Notes: generated by a model from the sequence alone, not told the origin. A stretch of 64,000 nucleotides of DNA from Rotaria sordida (GCA_905250125.1 CAJNOL010000965.1:1093-65092); one strand, 5' to 3'; positions 13,994 to 38,685 are shown, counted from the first letter of the stretch. A program made the numbers and translations.

Positions 13994-14154
13994 TCTCGAT
14001 GTTGTTGTTTTATTTTTTGTTTATATTATATAAGAAAAAAGAAATAGTAATTGTTATATGTTATTCACTTTCTTTTTTTGTTTTTTATTTGTTAGAAAAA
14101 TGAAATAGAATTGATTTGATGAAAGAAATTTCTTTGCTTTTATTTTTATTACAG
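13994..14154 (+). promoter_or_regulatory. Short CHFR-KDM4 intercistronic gap with acceptor at ATG
   Basis: Only 161 bases separate the CHFR stop from the KDM4 start. The gap is T-rich, ends in TTTTTATTACAG directly followed by the ATG, and contains no AATAAA. The acceptor has no evident donor for a local 5' exon, which fits spliced-leader trans-splicing of a two-gene transcript. Bdelloids are known to use a spliced leader. Its use here is inferred. Confidence 0.45.
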
Positions 14155-21578
<7,424 letters not shown>

Positions 21579-21764
21579 ATATATAAATGCTTTTAGTTGT
21601 TTATTTTAATTTTGAGTAAGATTAAATTAATCGCGACATACGAAACAGTAAAAGAAAAACGTTTCGTTTGTTAACATTTTGCAGTAGATATCTAATTATT
21701 TCGAATTATTTAACAAAGTTTTATTTCTAATCTAGCAAGGAAACTACTCGAATTTGATACCCGT

Positions 21765-22180
21765 CGCTTGAGCTCATATTGAGTTCACAAGAAGGTCTTG
21801 GTAAGAGTGAAAAAATTCTAACAGAATTCGTGCCTATGACCCTCTCTAGCCGAGTTATGACCATTTTACTGAATTTTCGATATAACTTTAAGTATTTACC
21901 AAAAAATCAAATGATGAAAATCTCCACGTGAAATTTTATCTATGGATAGGTCTGATGACACTGAAACTTTCAGGATATTCTCAGAGTCATTAGGCCTATC
22001 TATGGACGAACTTTCATTATTTGATTTTTTAGGTAAATACCTAAAGCTTGATCGAAAATTCACTAAAATGATCATAACTTGACTCCTGAGATCCATAGGC
22101 AAAAATCCTGTTAGAATTTTTCTAATCTTACCGAGACCTCCTTGTTGATTCGATATAAGTTCAAACGGCTGGTATTAGTT
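21765..22180. mobile_element. Foldback element, family of three, copy 2
   Basis: Inverted arms meet near 21990. GAAACTTTCAGGATATTC marks the centre, and GAGTTATGACCATTTTACT on the left pairs with AAAATGATCATAACTTGAC on the right. It lies 190 bases downstream of the KDM4 stop. Confidence 0.65.
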
Positions 22181-22426
22181 CGAGTAGCTCTCTCATTAGA
22201 AGCAGGCTTATCAAATGCAAATGTCAGAAATCAGTTAATTTACCATATCAAATCAGGAGACAAATCAAAACATTTACAGAAGTACGTGACAATTTTATCT
22301 TGAATAACAATGAAATCTTCGTTTTGATAAGCGCTTTTTTTCTTTGCCGTATTAACTTGATAGCAGAAATATTTCTCTTAGAAATCGTATTAAACAAAAG
22401 AAGATAAGTATTAAAGTTTATATTGG

Positions 22427-22526
22427 NNNNNNNNNNNNNNNNNNNNNNNNNNNNNNNNNNNNNNNNNNNNNNNNNNNNNNNNNNNNNNNNNNNNNNNNNN
22501 NNNNNNNNNNNNNNNNNNNNNNNNNN
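22427..22526. other. Assembly gap of 100 N
   Basis: Exactly 100 undetermined bases, the usual placeholder length for a scaffold join of unknown size. The true distance and order across this point are not established by the sequence. Confidence 0.99.
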
Positions 22527-22864
22527 AATCATTCGAAAACTATTCATTTGAGTTCTTATTGTCTAATGTTGTGAATGATAAAGTGTGTATGATGTGCAAA
22601 TAAGCACATAAAGATGAACATCAATTGTAATGATGAAACTATAAAGATAATTGAACTGAATAAATTAATTGCTATCAAAAAAACAAAATCTCTTAATAAC
22701 AAATATTTTAAGAATAACATTATGATGATTATCAAGAAATAAAAAAAAAACAATTCTTCTTTGTTTTTCTTTTTTTTTTTTATTTTATATTTAAAAATAA
22801 CAAATAATTCAAGTTTAAAACTTTCTACATCACTTTCATACCTAATATTCTTTTTGATTGCTGG

Positions 22865-27374
<4,510 letters not shown>

Positions 27375-30300
27375 ATGAAACGACAAATGCGAAGATCTTT
27401 CAAGAAGTTTGAAAGAAAACTTAGTCAAGCAAAAAATTTTACTACTAATTTGATACGTAGTAATAGTGCTTATAGTTATAATCATCAAAGTACATATGTG
27501 CCGGCAATAGTATGTAAAATTTTATTAATTTTACGTATTTTTTTTTTATTTTTGTCTTTTTCTAGCTTCCATCAGGTTTATCTGATGATGACGATGATGC
27601 TGTATTCGAACCAACAACACCAATCGAGTAAAAATTCTATATAGAAAATAAATGAAAAAAAAAACAACAGTTTGTTTTTTTGTTAATAGTTCGATTACAG
27701 ATGACGCTCCAAATGCGTCAGAGATACTTATTCCTTGTGAATTTTGTCGCTTGCAACAACCGAGTGATCATATAACTCAACATCAGGTAAAAATATTTGA
27801 CTATTTTTTTTCTAATTAGATTGAATTTAGTGGGCAAAATCTTGAAATTTTTATATTTGTTAATCCTTATTGAAGACATATTGACTCAAGTTTCGTTTTT
27901 TTTTTCTTTTTGAGAAATTAAAGAAAAATATTGGTTTTCAACAAAAAAAAAAAAAAGTCGACAGAATAATATGATCATATTATACAGATATATAACTTTG
28001 ATTTATATGATCGAAATTTTTTCTATTAAATGTTTTATTTATGTGATAATAAGATAATAAAAAAAAATCCAATTGAATAGAAAATATTGTTTTACAATTA
28101 TTAATTTGCATATAATTGACGAAAGAATCTCTCATAGTAATTCATCCGTGTTAACTTTATTTTTTAAGCATCTAAAGAAGACCTTGAAGTTTAAGTAACC
28201 TTAAAAAAAAAAGTATCAAATTCATAGAATTTCTGTATAGTGATATAATAGGTTTGCAGGATTATTATTACAGAATGGAGGATTGTGAACGAAAATTGAA
28301 TGATGTAGATGTAACTTGAAATGTTATTAAGAAATATGTTTTATGATTTAAACAATATTCTAAAACTTTCAATGAAAATAATTATTTTCATTTTCGAATG
28401 TTCAACATTTCTGAAAATTCTCTACCTTTTATAATACTATAGAAACAATCAATAGATCGAAATTCTTGTCGTCAGATTATCCTTTTTATATGTTCAAAAT
28501 ATGAGTACAAAAATGATAAATGATTTCGGATGGGTTATCTTGTCGATTGTCGAAAAATAAAACATCTACTTAGTTTCTAATTATTCTTATTTAGAAATAA
28601 GAGTGTAACTATCAATTCATTTTCAATCAATAGCCGTATATTAGAATTATGAATCGTGTATTATCTTCATTTTATTACAATAATATCTTACATGTTAAAA
28701 AGAAATTATGCTAATTATTAAAAAATATTCATAGGAATGTTCATATTAGATATACAGTGTAATGACGAGTATTGGTTTTTTGTTCGATGTTGTTAAATTC
28801 TCTAAATATATAAAGACATTTGAATCAAGAAAGAAAAACTTCGTGATCATTATAACTTCATTAATCATTCAGTAGTTTTACTAATGAATCAATGATGATA
28901 AGTTGTTATTGTTGTATTTCTAGTTTATATCTGTATCATTCATTCTCATTTCAAACTCATTTTGAATTGAATAAAAAACTAAACACTTCATGTCTCGATT
29001 AAGAATCGTTCCTTCTTCTTTCGTGATCGAAAATTTTTGTTTGCCTATGGCTATTGTATAGTTTGAAATAGTATCTATTTACTGAGTACATTTTAACATC
29101 GAAAAATTGTCTTTAAATGTTAAACTATACATTGTTTTACATTTTTCTCAAACCAACTTTTTCATTAAAAAAAAGTTCTTAAACATCTTCCTGCTCTTTC
29201 TTCGACCTAGTACATTCGATCGAGCTAAAATAGCATCTTGAAGAAACGGGGGTGAAAATTGAGACCATTGTACTGCCAGTATCTCATAGAAGACAGTTAT
29301 CCGGGTAACTTTGCGTCTATGAAAACTTTTGGTCTATTCGTCAAGATTTACTTGTCTTGAAAATTTCAAATTTTTCTGATGAATCATTCTTCAGAAATTG
29401 TGGAAAGGACATGCCCTTAATTTATTAATCATTCTAATTGTTTTAGTTTTTATGTCCACAAAATCCTAATTATACTCGAAGAAGGCCACCAAATCGACGT
29501 AGTACAACTCCTGGACATCGTCGTCGTGCAATTTCTGATTCTGTATCACCATTACCTAGTGCACCAGCTCGTTCACGTAGTCCATCACCAACTGAAGATT
29601 ATCCTATACCAAGTGATCTTAAATGTCCAATAACAGGGGGACTTTTTCATGATCCTGTTGTTGCTAGTGATGGTCATGCATATGAACGAGAAGCTATTGT
29701 TCGTTGGCTTCAAAAGGAAAGAAAAAGTCCCATTACACGTGAAATGATGTCAGTTGATAAACTTAATCCAAGTCGTACTCTTAAAAAAATGGCTGATGAT
29801 AAGCGTGCTGAATGGCGACAAAAAAAATTACTTTATAAATATAAACTTGATATTGATGTAAAAAAAACTGAGCAAATACCTTTTATAAAAACAACTACGA
29901 AAGCAATTTATCGAGCAGAATGGATTACAAGAACGTTATCATCAAATGATTCAAATATTAATCTTTTACATTTAACTGGTGAAAATGCAGAAAATATTGC
30001 AGAAATTTATTGTCGGATGGGAACACATCCAAATATTGTTCGAGTATTAGGTAAAGTTGAACATAAAGATACTGGTATTCTTCTTGTACAAGAATATTTA
30101 TGTGAAGTAACACTATCTCAATTTATGAAAGATTCTCATCAAACATTATCAATTAATACTTTTGATATTATACTTTATCAAATTGCTTCAGCTCTTCAAT
30201 ATCTTAACGGGACTAATATTATTCATGGAAATATTACGGCTGACAATATATTTATTTATCATTTGGATGACATACCAGAAAATACTTGGGTTAAATTAAC

Positions 30301-30592
30301 TAATATTGGTGATATAGAAAAATCAACCAATAATACTGATGCAGAATCGAAAGTATCATCTAATGAAATTCATTCTGAAAAATCTGATGTATATGCATTT
30401 GGTAAACTTGCTCTTAAAATGTATTTATTACAATTAGAAACAAATGATAAAAATTTAAAAGAACGAAAAAAATTATTTCAACGTTGTTTAGCATTTGATC
30501 AAAATGAACGGCCAACATTTAATGAATTGACAGAAACTATAAGTAAATTTGTTGATGAAGACAAATATGTTTTAAAATCTAAATCATATTGA
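27375..30592 (+). CDS. Zinc finger, U-box and pseudokinase fusion protein
   Basis: Probable ubiquitin ligase. Four exons (27375-27509, 27566-27627, 27690-27786, 29447-30592) join in frame and give about 479 residues. The N-terminus is basic (MKRQMRRSFKKFERKL), followed by an acidic stretch (DDDDD). A small zinc-finger-like motif spans the exon 3/4 join (PCEFC, then HITQHQFLC). After an Arg/Ser/Pro linker comes a U-box at about residues 160-230 (DLKCPITGGLFHDPVVASDG, then YEREAIVRWL). The rest has a protein-kinase fold: HPNIVRVLG, a C-lobe with IIHGNITADN, and SEKSDVYAFG. The HRD Asp is Asn, DFG is replaced by NIGD, and no VAIK lysine or glycine loop is visible, so it should be catalytically dead. 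U-box and kinase fusions are well known in plants but not in animals to my knowledge. Confidence 0.85.
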
Positions 30593-32607
30593 TAATTTTT
30601 GTACTTCATTGTATGAATAAAAACAAAATATTTAATTCTTAATATGAAAATATATATATATATATATATATCATATTTAGACACTACTAAGAAGTAAATT
30701 ATTCATTGGAATTTTTTTTACAAAGATAATTTGATCAAATAATCCTCGATAATAAATTATAGAATGTATAAGACAAATATTTATTTCACTCTTTAGGATT
30801 AACAAATATATTTATTGAGAACAAAAACAAAACAAAAAAACATTATGTTACTAGTGTTAACAATAAAAAAATAAAAAAAATAAGAAGTTATAACGTGATT
30901 GTTTATCGTAATTAAAGAAAAGAAATATGATTTCAAACGTTTTATTTTGTTTAAAAAATCTTAGAATAGAATTTTTCAGTAGGATATCAAATATATGTAG
31001 CTATATATATTTTACAAATTAGTATTTAAAGACAAATCGTATACATGATTATTCAAGGTAAATGACATTTTTTATATTGAGATTAAAAAAAGTTCATACT
31101 AATCTATGATTATGTCAAAAATGACATGTTTATGATCGGTAATAATACGTATACCAAATGTTACATAGCTTATCAATGTAGAAGAAAGATATTAAAATAT
31201 CAAACCATATCAAATTTTCAAGGTTGATCGTTTTATACTAGTTATAGTCAATAAATCATCTGTATTTATATTAGAATACGTTGGATTCAACATTTTTGAA
31301 CCCAGTACCGAATTTCTAATTTCAACGAAATTTTTTAGTCTAAGTCTGGAAGTCACTCTCAGTTCGACTACTAACACTTCATAAACATTTTTCAGACAAT
31401 CTTTACAATGATCTTATAATAACCAAGTTATAATTAGCTATGATGCATAGTATTTATAAATCTTTCTCTGTACATGTTCTTTGACTAATAATAATGTAAA
31501 AAAGTATAATAATGAATCAGTTGTTTGTAGTAGTAATATTTGTAGTTTTTGTAAGTTTTAAGCTATATAAGATAGAAAATAGAAAACAAACCATTTTTGA
31601 TTCTCTCCTTTAGATTTTAAAATTTTTATTCACACTAAAATTTAATAAAACATTATTTATTGATGGTACAATTTATTAATAATGAAATTAGTAATATCAC
31701 AAATCCAGATGAAACATATATATTGAAGTTTGATTATTACTTATATAAATTTTAGATTATCAATTATATGACAAAATTTAAAGAAGCTCAATAAAATGTT
31801 ATTGATATGTTTTTTTTTCTAAGGATACTATAACTAGTTATCAATAAGAAAGGGTCAAAATCACATATATAATAAGTGTATTTAAAAAAAAATGCTTCCA
31901 GTTTTCTTATCATTATTTTTAAAGAAAACTTGAATAATAACAATATGATAGTAAATAATCATTCTAGAATTTTTGACATTTTTTTTTGAAAAATACGTTC
32001 ATGATCAGCACTAAAGACGTCACTTATAATATTAGGTTTCTATTTATTACAAAACAACCAATGCCAATTATAGAAGATTTATAGAACGATTGCAAAAAAT
32101 AAAGCAAGCATAGGATTTGAAAATGATAAGAATTATTTTTATCGCTCCGCCTTTGAAATATCGGTTTTGCAAAATTGATAATATTGAAAAAATTCGAATT
32201 TTTCGAAACAAAAAATGTTTTCTATTTAATGCTCAATAGAGATATTTCGGAGTTTATGTGTGATATAAATCAATGAAAAAGCTCATTAGAGAGTTAGATA
32301 TATTTCGAAAGCTTCACATTAAGAATTAAGCCAAGTTTTGTTGGCTCAAGTTCGGCTTCAGCTACGAATTAATTCTGATAAAGGTATAAATGAATGTTTT
32401 TAAATTAAAATTGAACATCCAAACATTTAGTTCTGCAATAACAACGCTCTGATAATGACCGTACTTACTATAAAAGAGCTCAAATTATTCATTTATTTTG
32501 ATATTATGGTTAAAATTTAGAAGAGTCTATTTATTTTCTATCAGTAAAAAAGAAAAAAAGCCTGAATAGTTTATTTATTTTAATAAAAATTTGTAAATCT
32601 ATTTATA
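30593..32607. other. AT-rich interval between convergent genes
   Basis: Lies between the 3' ends of the U-box gene and the TDP2-like gene. It contains a TA microsatellite at about 30650-30672 and long A/T runs. Nothing else is recognisable. Confidence 0.55.
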
Positions 32608-34010
32608 TTAATTATTAACATCAAAATAACCTTGAATTGCCCAATGAGTAGATGGAAAAACAATATCTGATGTTTTGATATGTTGAATACCTTCTAATTC
32701 CATATGAACAGGTTTAAATTGATTATTCATTGATGTTAATGATCGAAAGAAAATTCTATCATAACGTTGAGGTTTATTATTTCCATTTATATTTGAATTT
32801 AATTCAGGATCAAATGTATATGTTGTTTCAGGTCGTTGATTTGTCTTTTCCCATAAGTCATCAAGATTAATTATGTGAGAATTCCAAAATGTATCTGAAA
32901 TCTATTCATTAATATATTAATTAATATAAAAGAAAAATATATAAATTAAAACTAACTTGACTACTGATACCGAATAAGATAATATGATTTGGATTAGTTT
33001 TATTAATTTGTTCGAAACAATATGAATATGTATTTTCATCAATAAAAGCATTAAATAAATCAATATTAATTGAATTTTTATATTCAATCTATAAATAAAT
33101 AGAATTCTTTATTAACTAAAATAACAAAAATATAATTCATGAAATTTTTACTTCAATTTTAAGCATATTCCAATTTTCAGAATTTTTAATAATTGATACA
33201 TTTTTCTTTTTAATACTTGATTTTCGTGTAAATATTGATATATAATTTGAATTATTGGATGAATCTAGAAAAACAAAACAAAATTTATCAATTAAAATTG
33301 AATCTATAATCTTTTTTTTTTCTTTTCAAATACCAATTTGAATTGATTCATCATCATATAATGATGAAAGGCATGTTATGATTAATGTTAATGCAAATGT
33401 TCCAACTTGTTGTAAAAGAATAACATCAGGTTTTTCTCTAATATTCAAGAAAAAATTAAAAACAAAAAATAAATATATAAAAATTGTTTTTGTATTTATT
33501 TTTGTTTTTCCTACCGAAGTAAAATTTCAATCATAGTTTCTGTTCGTTGTTGAATTAATTCATTGAATTCAACTTCATCAGTATCTGTTGTATCAGTATT
33601 CCATGATAAAATTTTAAAATATTTTTCATTTGAATCTTTCCAATTTTGTCTAAGAAAAAAAAAGCCAATGTTTTTTTATTATAAAATCATAGAATATAGG
33701 TTTTTTTTTTGTTTTACTTCGTATTCACTATTAATTGAGCATGTTCTTTAGCTTCATATGTAGCTTTTAAAGCTTGATCAATATTCCACCCATGATCTTT
33801 AAGTAATTGAATAGCAAATTCAATATCAATACCAGTTGCTTTAGCAAATGCTGTACTAACTTTTGAAGCTATATCATCATTATATGGACATTCATTTGAT
33901 GAATCACTTGTTAAACTTGATAATGATTTATCATTATCATGATCCGATAGTTTTTCATCTTCTTGTTCATCATCTATTATTTGAGGATCATCTAATGACA
34001 TTGACGTCAT
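32608..34010 (-). CDS. TDP2-like protein with degenerate active site
   Basis: Related to tyrosyl-DNA phosphodiesterase 2, which removes trapped topoisomerase II from 5' DNA ends. Six minus-strand exons (33718-34010, 33515-33649, 33334-33437, 33152-33264, 32957-33088, 32608-32901) join in frame and give 356 residues, close to human TDP2. An acidic N-terminus precedes a UBA-like helix bundle (FAKATGIDIEFAIQLLKDHG). The endonuclease/exonuclease/phosphatase fold follows: LSWNTD keeps the Asn of TWNxDG. LLQQV replaces LLQEV, losing the catalytic Glu. FGISSQ stands where GDTN is expected. RYDRIFFRS matches the conserved FDRIFFR. PSTHWAI replaces PSDHWGL, keeping the His but losing the Asp. The intact frame argues against a pseudogene. 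A non-catalytic role such as ubiquitin or DNA binding is inferred. Confidence 0.85.
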
Positions 34011-35452
34011 TCTTCTTCTTCGTCGTCTTTATAATTTATCGAATGAATGAAAAAGTAAGTATGATGTAACAAAATCATGCTCTATCTTTTAATTCTTTGT
34101 TTTATAATTTATATAATAAAATAAGAGGTCACTAGTGATAAGATATATCGATAAGTTTCTTATAACTTCGAAGTACAATTATTATTGAATGATAAATGCA
34201 AATGAGTTTTTTAATATTAAAATATGTATACAAATACAGATATTGGACAAATATTTATAAAAGTGATCCAACTAATGCACAAGATAGATTGATATCTGCC
34301 AGATTTTTATAATTACCTTTTGTCGTTTGAAAAAAATAAATTTCATTGAATGAAATTGACTCGATATACATACTTTCAGTTGATTTCATTATCATTGATG
34401 AATGCTTTAGTTGGTTCAAACATAGATTTGTATCTATTTTTATGACTTATATTTAATTGAGCAATAAAATAATTTAAATAAGCAATAATGAAATTTAACA
34501 ATAATTATATGGAATGAACAATAATTTATTTAAATTAATTGTCCTTAAATTTAAATACATTCACGTATAAGTTCTTTCAAATGAAATTTTTCTCACATTG
34601 ATAAATATATTATCAATTCTATTCTCATCTTCATGTATATTTAATTTATGCGATCCGATATTTGAGATTTGTCTTGTTCGTCAAAGTATATATTTGATTT
34701 TCTCAAGGAAATATTGAATGATGGTTTTTGTATTTATTTCTCGATGGTTAAGTTAAGCTCATGATTTGGAATAGTGACATTTATTAACTCATTCCATATC
34801 TTAAGCTTAATAAAAGAAAGACAAATACCATGCGAGACAAAAGTCTTAAGAAAAATATCAACCTATGTTAGACAATATTGCCAACTTCGAAATCAATCAA
34901 TGTTTTTTTGCTGAAAAGAGCGAAGTCTGAGCTACAAATTTTTTGCCAGACTTCTTTTTTCTGAACGAATCTACGAAGCAGGAAAAGCCAAAAATCAAAT
35001 CACTCTAAAATAATTCTTGCAACATTTTTTCAAGTTGAAAAGTTTCAATTTCTCAATTATTTTGAGCGACATGGATCGAATTCGAACAAATAACTCTAGG
35101 AAAACATCTTGTGGTCTGCACATGAGAAGCATGAGCTTCTGGAGCAAGGATGTCATGTGCTATGGACAGATCTTGAGACCTTGTTTTAAACTTAAGCGTT
35201 TGAATTTCTTATTTTATTGATTAAACTTACACGCTTGAGTTGTTGTTCATACACGTGTAATGCGCTTGGATATTAGGGATCTTTTCTCTTCTGATGTTTT
35301 AGTCATATCTTCGACGTAGATACCAATAGTCATTAACTATTTTAACGCATAGAGTGTATTAGAAGCACGAATAAAAATATAGATATTATAATTGATTTCT
35401 AGGGAAGCAACGGTGAGGATCATTTGCTTACTCTTACAATTTCTTAATTTGA

Positions 35453-35536
35453 GGGTGTGGGTGTGGGCCTTTTCTTCTCTCTTCTACCCACGCTCACAAA
35501 CTCACGCACACCTACACCCACACCCATACCATACCC
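35453..35536. repeat. Telomere-like tract A, head to head
   Basis: GGGTGTGGGTGTGGG on the left, a pyrimidine-rich spacer, then CACACCTACACCCACACCC on the right, so G-rich repeats face each other. A GTGGTCTCA motif follows at 35544-35552, as it does after tract D. Confidence 0.7.
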
Positions 35537-35901
35537 TGTTTGGGTGGTCTCACTTTGGACCAGAATATTGTTTTGTGTAAATTATAAAAAACAAACTTCC
35601 ATTGAATTTTATAAACTCGATTTGCTATTTCTTCAGCTGACACAAATGTACAAGTGATCAATCTTATTTTATCGCACTGGCGACATTAAAATGGGATATT
35701 TTTTCTAAACATGATCTTGATGACTCGTACATATGAGTATAATTTCTTTAAAGAAAACTTGCAAATATGCCAGAATAATGTAATTATCAATATAAATAGG
35801 TTCTCCATTACGTCCAGAAAAATATCTTTATGCTGAATAGATACGTCGTAGAAGACTTAAGTCGATATTTGGAACGTTATACTGTTAGCTGGATACGTTC
35901 T

Positions 35902-35986
35902 GAGCATGTGTGACTTAGTGGTACGTATACACTCCTTTTAATCTCTAATTCATTCGTTCGAATCTCGTACTTATCGTTAAATGCTC
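35902..35986 (+). other. Possible tRNA-derived sequence (A-box and B-box like)
   Basis: TGACTTAGTGGTA resembles the tRNA A box and GTTCGAATC the B box, about 45 bases apart. GAGCAT at the start can pair with ATGCTC at the end. The T-arm stem pairs poorly, so this is more likely a SINE head or a tRNA relic than a working tRNA. Confidence 0.3.
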
Positions 35987-35992
35987 GCAACC

Positions 35993-36068
35993 AGTCCGTT
36001 GGTCAGGATAGGCTAATACCATCGTAGGAGAATACTGATGGCGCCTCGGTTCGAATCTAGGACGGATT
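35993..36068 (+). tRNA. tRNA-like gene or tRNA-derived SINE, 76 nt
   Basis: The 76-base span opens with AGTCCGT and closes with ACGGATT, forming a seven-pair acceptor stem with one G-U. A T-arm with GGTTCGAATC lies at the expected place and a D-arm-like GGT...ACC near the 5' side. A run of T begins six bases after the end, as for polymerase III termination. The anticodon arm is abnormal: CCATC and GATGG enclose 13 bases rather than 7. I assign no anticodon. A degenerate tRNA or SINE is as likely as a functional tRNA. Confidence 0.4.
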
Positions 36069-36885
36069 GATATATTTTTTTTTTCAACTTTTTCTACTAA
36101 TTATTTCAAACTGCGTCTGGACGCGTTTATATTTTGAAACACGTCTTCAGTGCAACATTTTTTTGCATCTAGACGCGTCCTACTCTGCATTTTGAACGTT
36201 GATCAAACGCGATTCAGACGCGTTTTAACTCGAAAAATGTTCACATGTAAAGTCAAGCAAGTCATACGATAATGCTCAAAATGAGACTTATGAAAATTCT
36301 TTTTGGTCACATAAATGTAACAATATGAAAGAATTGTGTAGGTTTATATGACTCATATCAATCGAATGGACCAAATTGCTTCTAGTGTACGTGTCTTTCT
36401 CTTTCTGTCACTCTTTGATGTTCTGATATGATTCATTCGTGTGTTAGTTCTTGATAGTATAGTCATGAGGCAGATAGTCATCACGGAATGGGAGCAGATA
36501 AAAAAAATGGTTGTTTAGTCGCCTCGAAAAGATGTAGAACAAATGAACAATCAACCAGGTTTGATCGAAAAAAATTAATATTATTCACATTCACTTGTCA
36601 AATTGACTTCGAGGCTCTTGGAAATTTGATTTGTTGTCAAATTGGAGGCATGTACCATTTCTAATTGTATGATGACAGAAAGCAAATGTGTCTAAAATAA
36701 ATTAATCTACATCTCGATTCTGCTCACCACCGAAGAAATATCGTGCGTGCTTTTTAAATGAAATTAGAAGATGTTTATTTGAGAAAAGAAATGCAATATT
36801 AAATCGACATTAATGTGAATAATGATGGCAGGTTAAGAATAAATGTCATTGAAGTTATTTTAATGAATGGTATGCCATCTTCTAG

Positions 36886-37376
36886 TCATTTTTTACAATT
36901 ACAAGCAGAACGACGACACACAGAGCAAATACAGGAAACGTTCTTGTTGTTTGCTTCATGCATTTGTGTAACGTTTGTGTAACATTGTTGAACTTCAAGA
37001 ACCTCAGATGAATACACAGAATGATAATAACTGAATTATGACTTACGTTTGTTGACATCATTGTAATCAGTAGATTTCGTCATACTACATCCATCGGAAC
37101 ACAGTTCTGAACCATGGTGATCTTGCTTCTCGTGAGGAATTTCTGGCCCATGATGATGTTCTGGTTCATGACATCCTGAACTGTGTTTAGATCCCTGTCC
37201 AATATGACTCGTCGGTTCTACGCCGAAGCTTTCGTAAAACTCGACTTCGAAATTTTCTCCACCTACAATTGAATCAAATCGGATATAGAAATCGAAGAAG
37301 TTGTGTAAAAAAACCACTGACCAAATGGGATCTCGTCTTCCTGTATCGACATGCTGTGTGTTAGATGTTTCTCCAT
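36886..37376 (-). CDS. Small His/Cys-rich protein, unrecognised
   Basis: Three minus-strand exons (37322-37376, 37047-37262, 36886-36992) join in frame with canonical GT-AG ends and a 59-base first intron, giving 125 residues. The middle exon encodes CHEPEHHHGPEIPHEKQDHH followed by a CSDGC motif. The last exon ends CICSVCRRSACNCKK. Clustered His and Cys suggest metal binding, which is inferred. There is no signal peptide or membrane segment in this model. Base composition is richer in GC than neighbouring genes. Alternative: reading straight through the first intron keeps an open frame with a different N-terminus (SLHGETSNTQHVDTG...) that would need an upstream exon starting at the AG before 37400. 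I cannot choose between the two from sequence alone. No homologue recognised. Confidence 0.5.
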
Positions 37377-38685
37377 GTAAAGAAATAAAGTCAATACTAA
37401 TTGCAATCGCAATTTTGTATCGTTTGTTTAATTATATATCACACACTTTCTACTATACTCGTTCTCTCTCAATATGTGATGGTGCAATTATAGGCTATAT
37501 GTCATGCATGACCAAATAGTTTTCATACTTATACTAGAATATGCAACGAAAACAAAATACATGTCACAATGCAATAACAATCAAAACAAACTAACAATGA
37601 TATTTGATAGAAATGGTCATCGAAAATAGTATTCAGAAAAGGTTTCTTCTGATCAAGATTCGATCCACGAAGACAATACTGCTTTATTTTCATTTTTCAC
37701 TATGAAAAATCAATAATCTATTTTAGATGTTCATTGGAGTGAAAAATCATCGAATAATATTGTTCAATCGAAATTAATTTTCAAATCAAAATGTAATATA
37801 TTCCACTAATGTAGATATATGTAACAAACGTAAAGAAGTCTATTTTTGGCTTCATAATTGCAATACTCATGTTTTATCAGAAGATTTGAAACGTTGAGGA
37901 ATTTTAACTCAAATTTTACAATATTATTCAAATGCTTTAGCATAATATTGATTCATATTAATATAAACAAAATTAGAGAGAACCAACCATAGCTGATGTT
38001 AGGGGTGTCATTTACCGTTTAATTTATAATAAATCTAAATTATCATATTCCTATATGATACTTTATATAAGAAATATATCCAAGTTTCAATATTATATTA
38101 ATGTATAATTTATATGTTATATAATATTTGCATGCAATCAATAGCTCTTAGTCTGCAAAAAGATTTCACCACTTATCATTATGAGTTTTTCGAAAAAGAG
38201 TCAAAATAGATCTTATTGACTAAGAAAATGAAAGATGCTGTAAATACGCGTTCACCAATTCCTATTCTGAACTTGGAATGGACTCGAATAGATCGGAATC
38301 GATCTAGAAATGATTAAAACTGTTTAGAATTTATTTGTAACTGGTTGAAAATGATGAGAATTTACATTGATTAGTGGTACGAAGTTACTGTCAAATAGGC
38401 AACACAATCGGCCAGAAACTAATTGATGGAGAAAATTCGAATATGATTATTTCGTTGAGGAAAGATTTTTTTGAGAAAATCTAATGAATATTATTAAGGC
38501 TCAACCGAAGATAATCAGGGCCGGAAAATTCGGATCTGCAATCAGTTTCTCAACTAGAGATGCATCAATTCATGAAGAATCATGTCAAAAGTTATCTCTT
38601 TCTGCGTAGAAAACCTAAGTCCTTACCGATTCTCTTCCAGGTTAATGGTGTGTTGGGTCATATGGCAGTCAAGTAAGAAGGAAAA
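37377..38685. other. Intergenic, mostly featureless
   Basis: AT-rich DNA. A lone TTAGGGGTGTCA at 37998-38009 matches the terminal repeat of the element at 43252-43683 and may be a solo end. Otherwise nothing recognisable. Confidence 0.5.

Larger units (their letters stand above)
21579..22864. other. KDM4-HS3ST convergent intergenic region
   Basis: Lies between the 3' ends of two convergent genes. It holds a foldback copy (21765-22180), an assembly gap (22427-22526) and AT-rich sequence. I see no gene, and sequence in the gap is unknown. Confidence 0.6.
34011..36885. other. Intergenic region with telomere-like tract and tRNA-like sequences
   Basis: Upstream of the TDP2-like gene. It contains a G-rich then C-rich telomere-like tract (35453-35536), two tRNA-like sequences (35902-35986, 35993-36068), and a patch at 36110-36235 where GACGCGT recurs. 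I see no protein gene. Confidence 0.5.

Noticed and set aside
37301-37519. Plus-strand frame over the His/Cys gene start
   Set aside because: Antisense shadow of the minus-strand coding exon.
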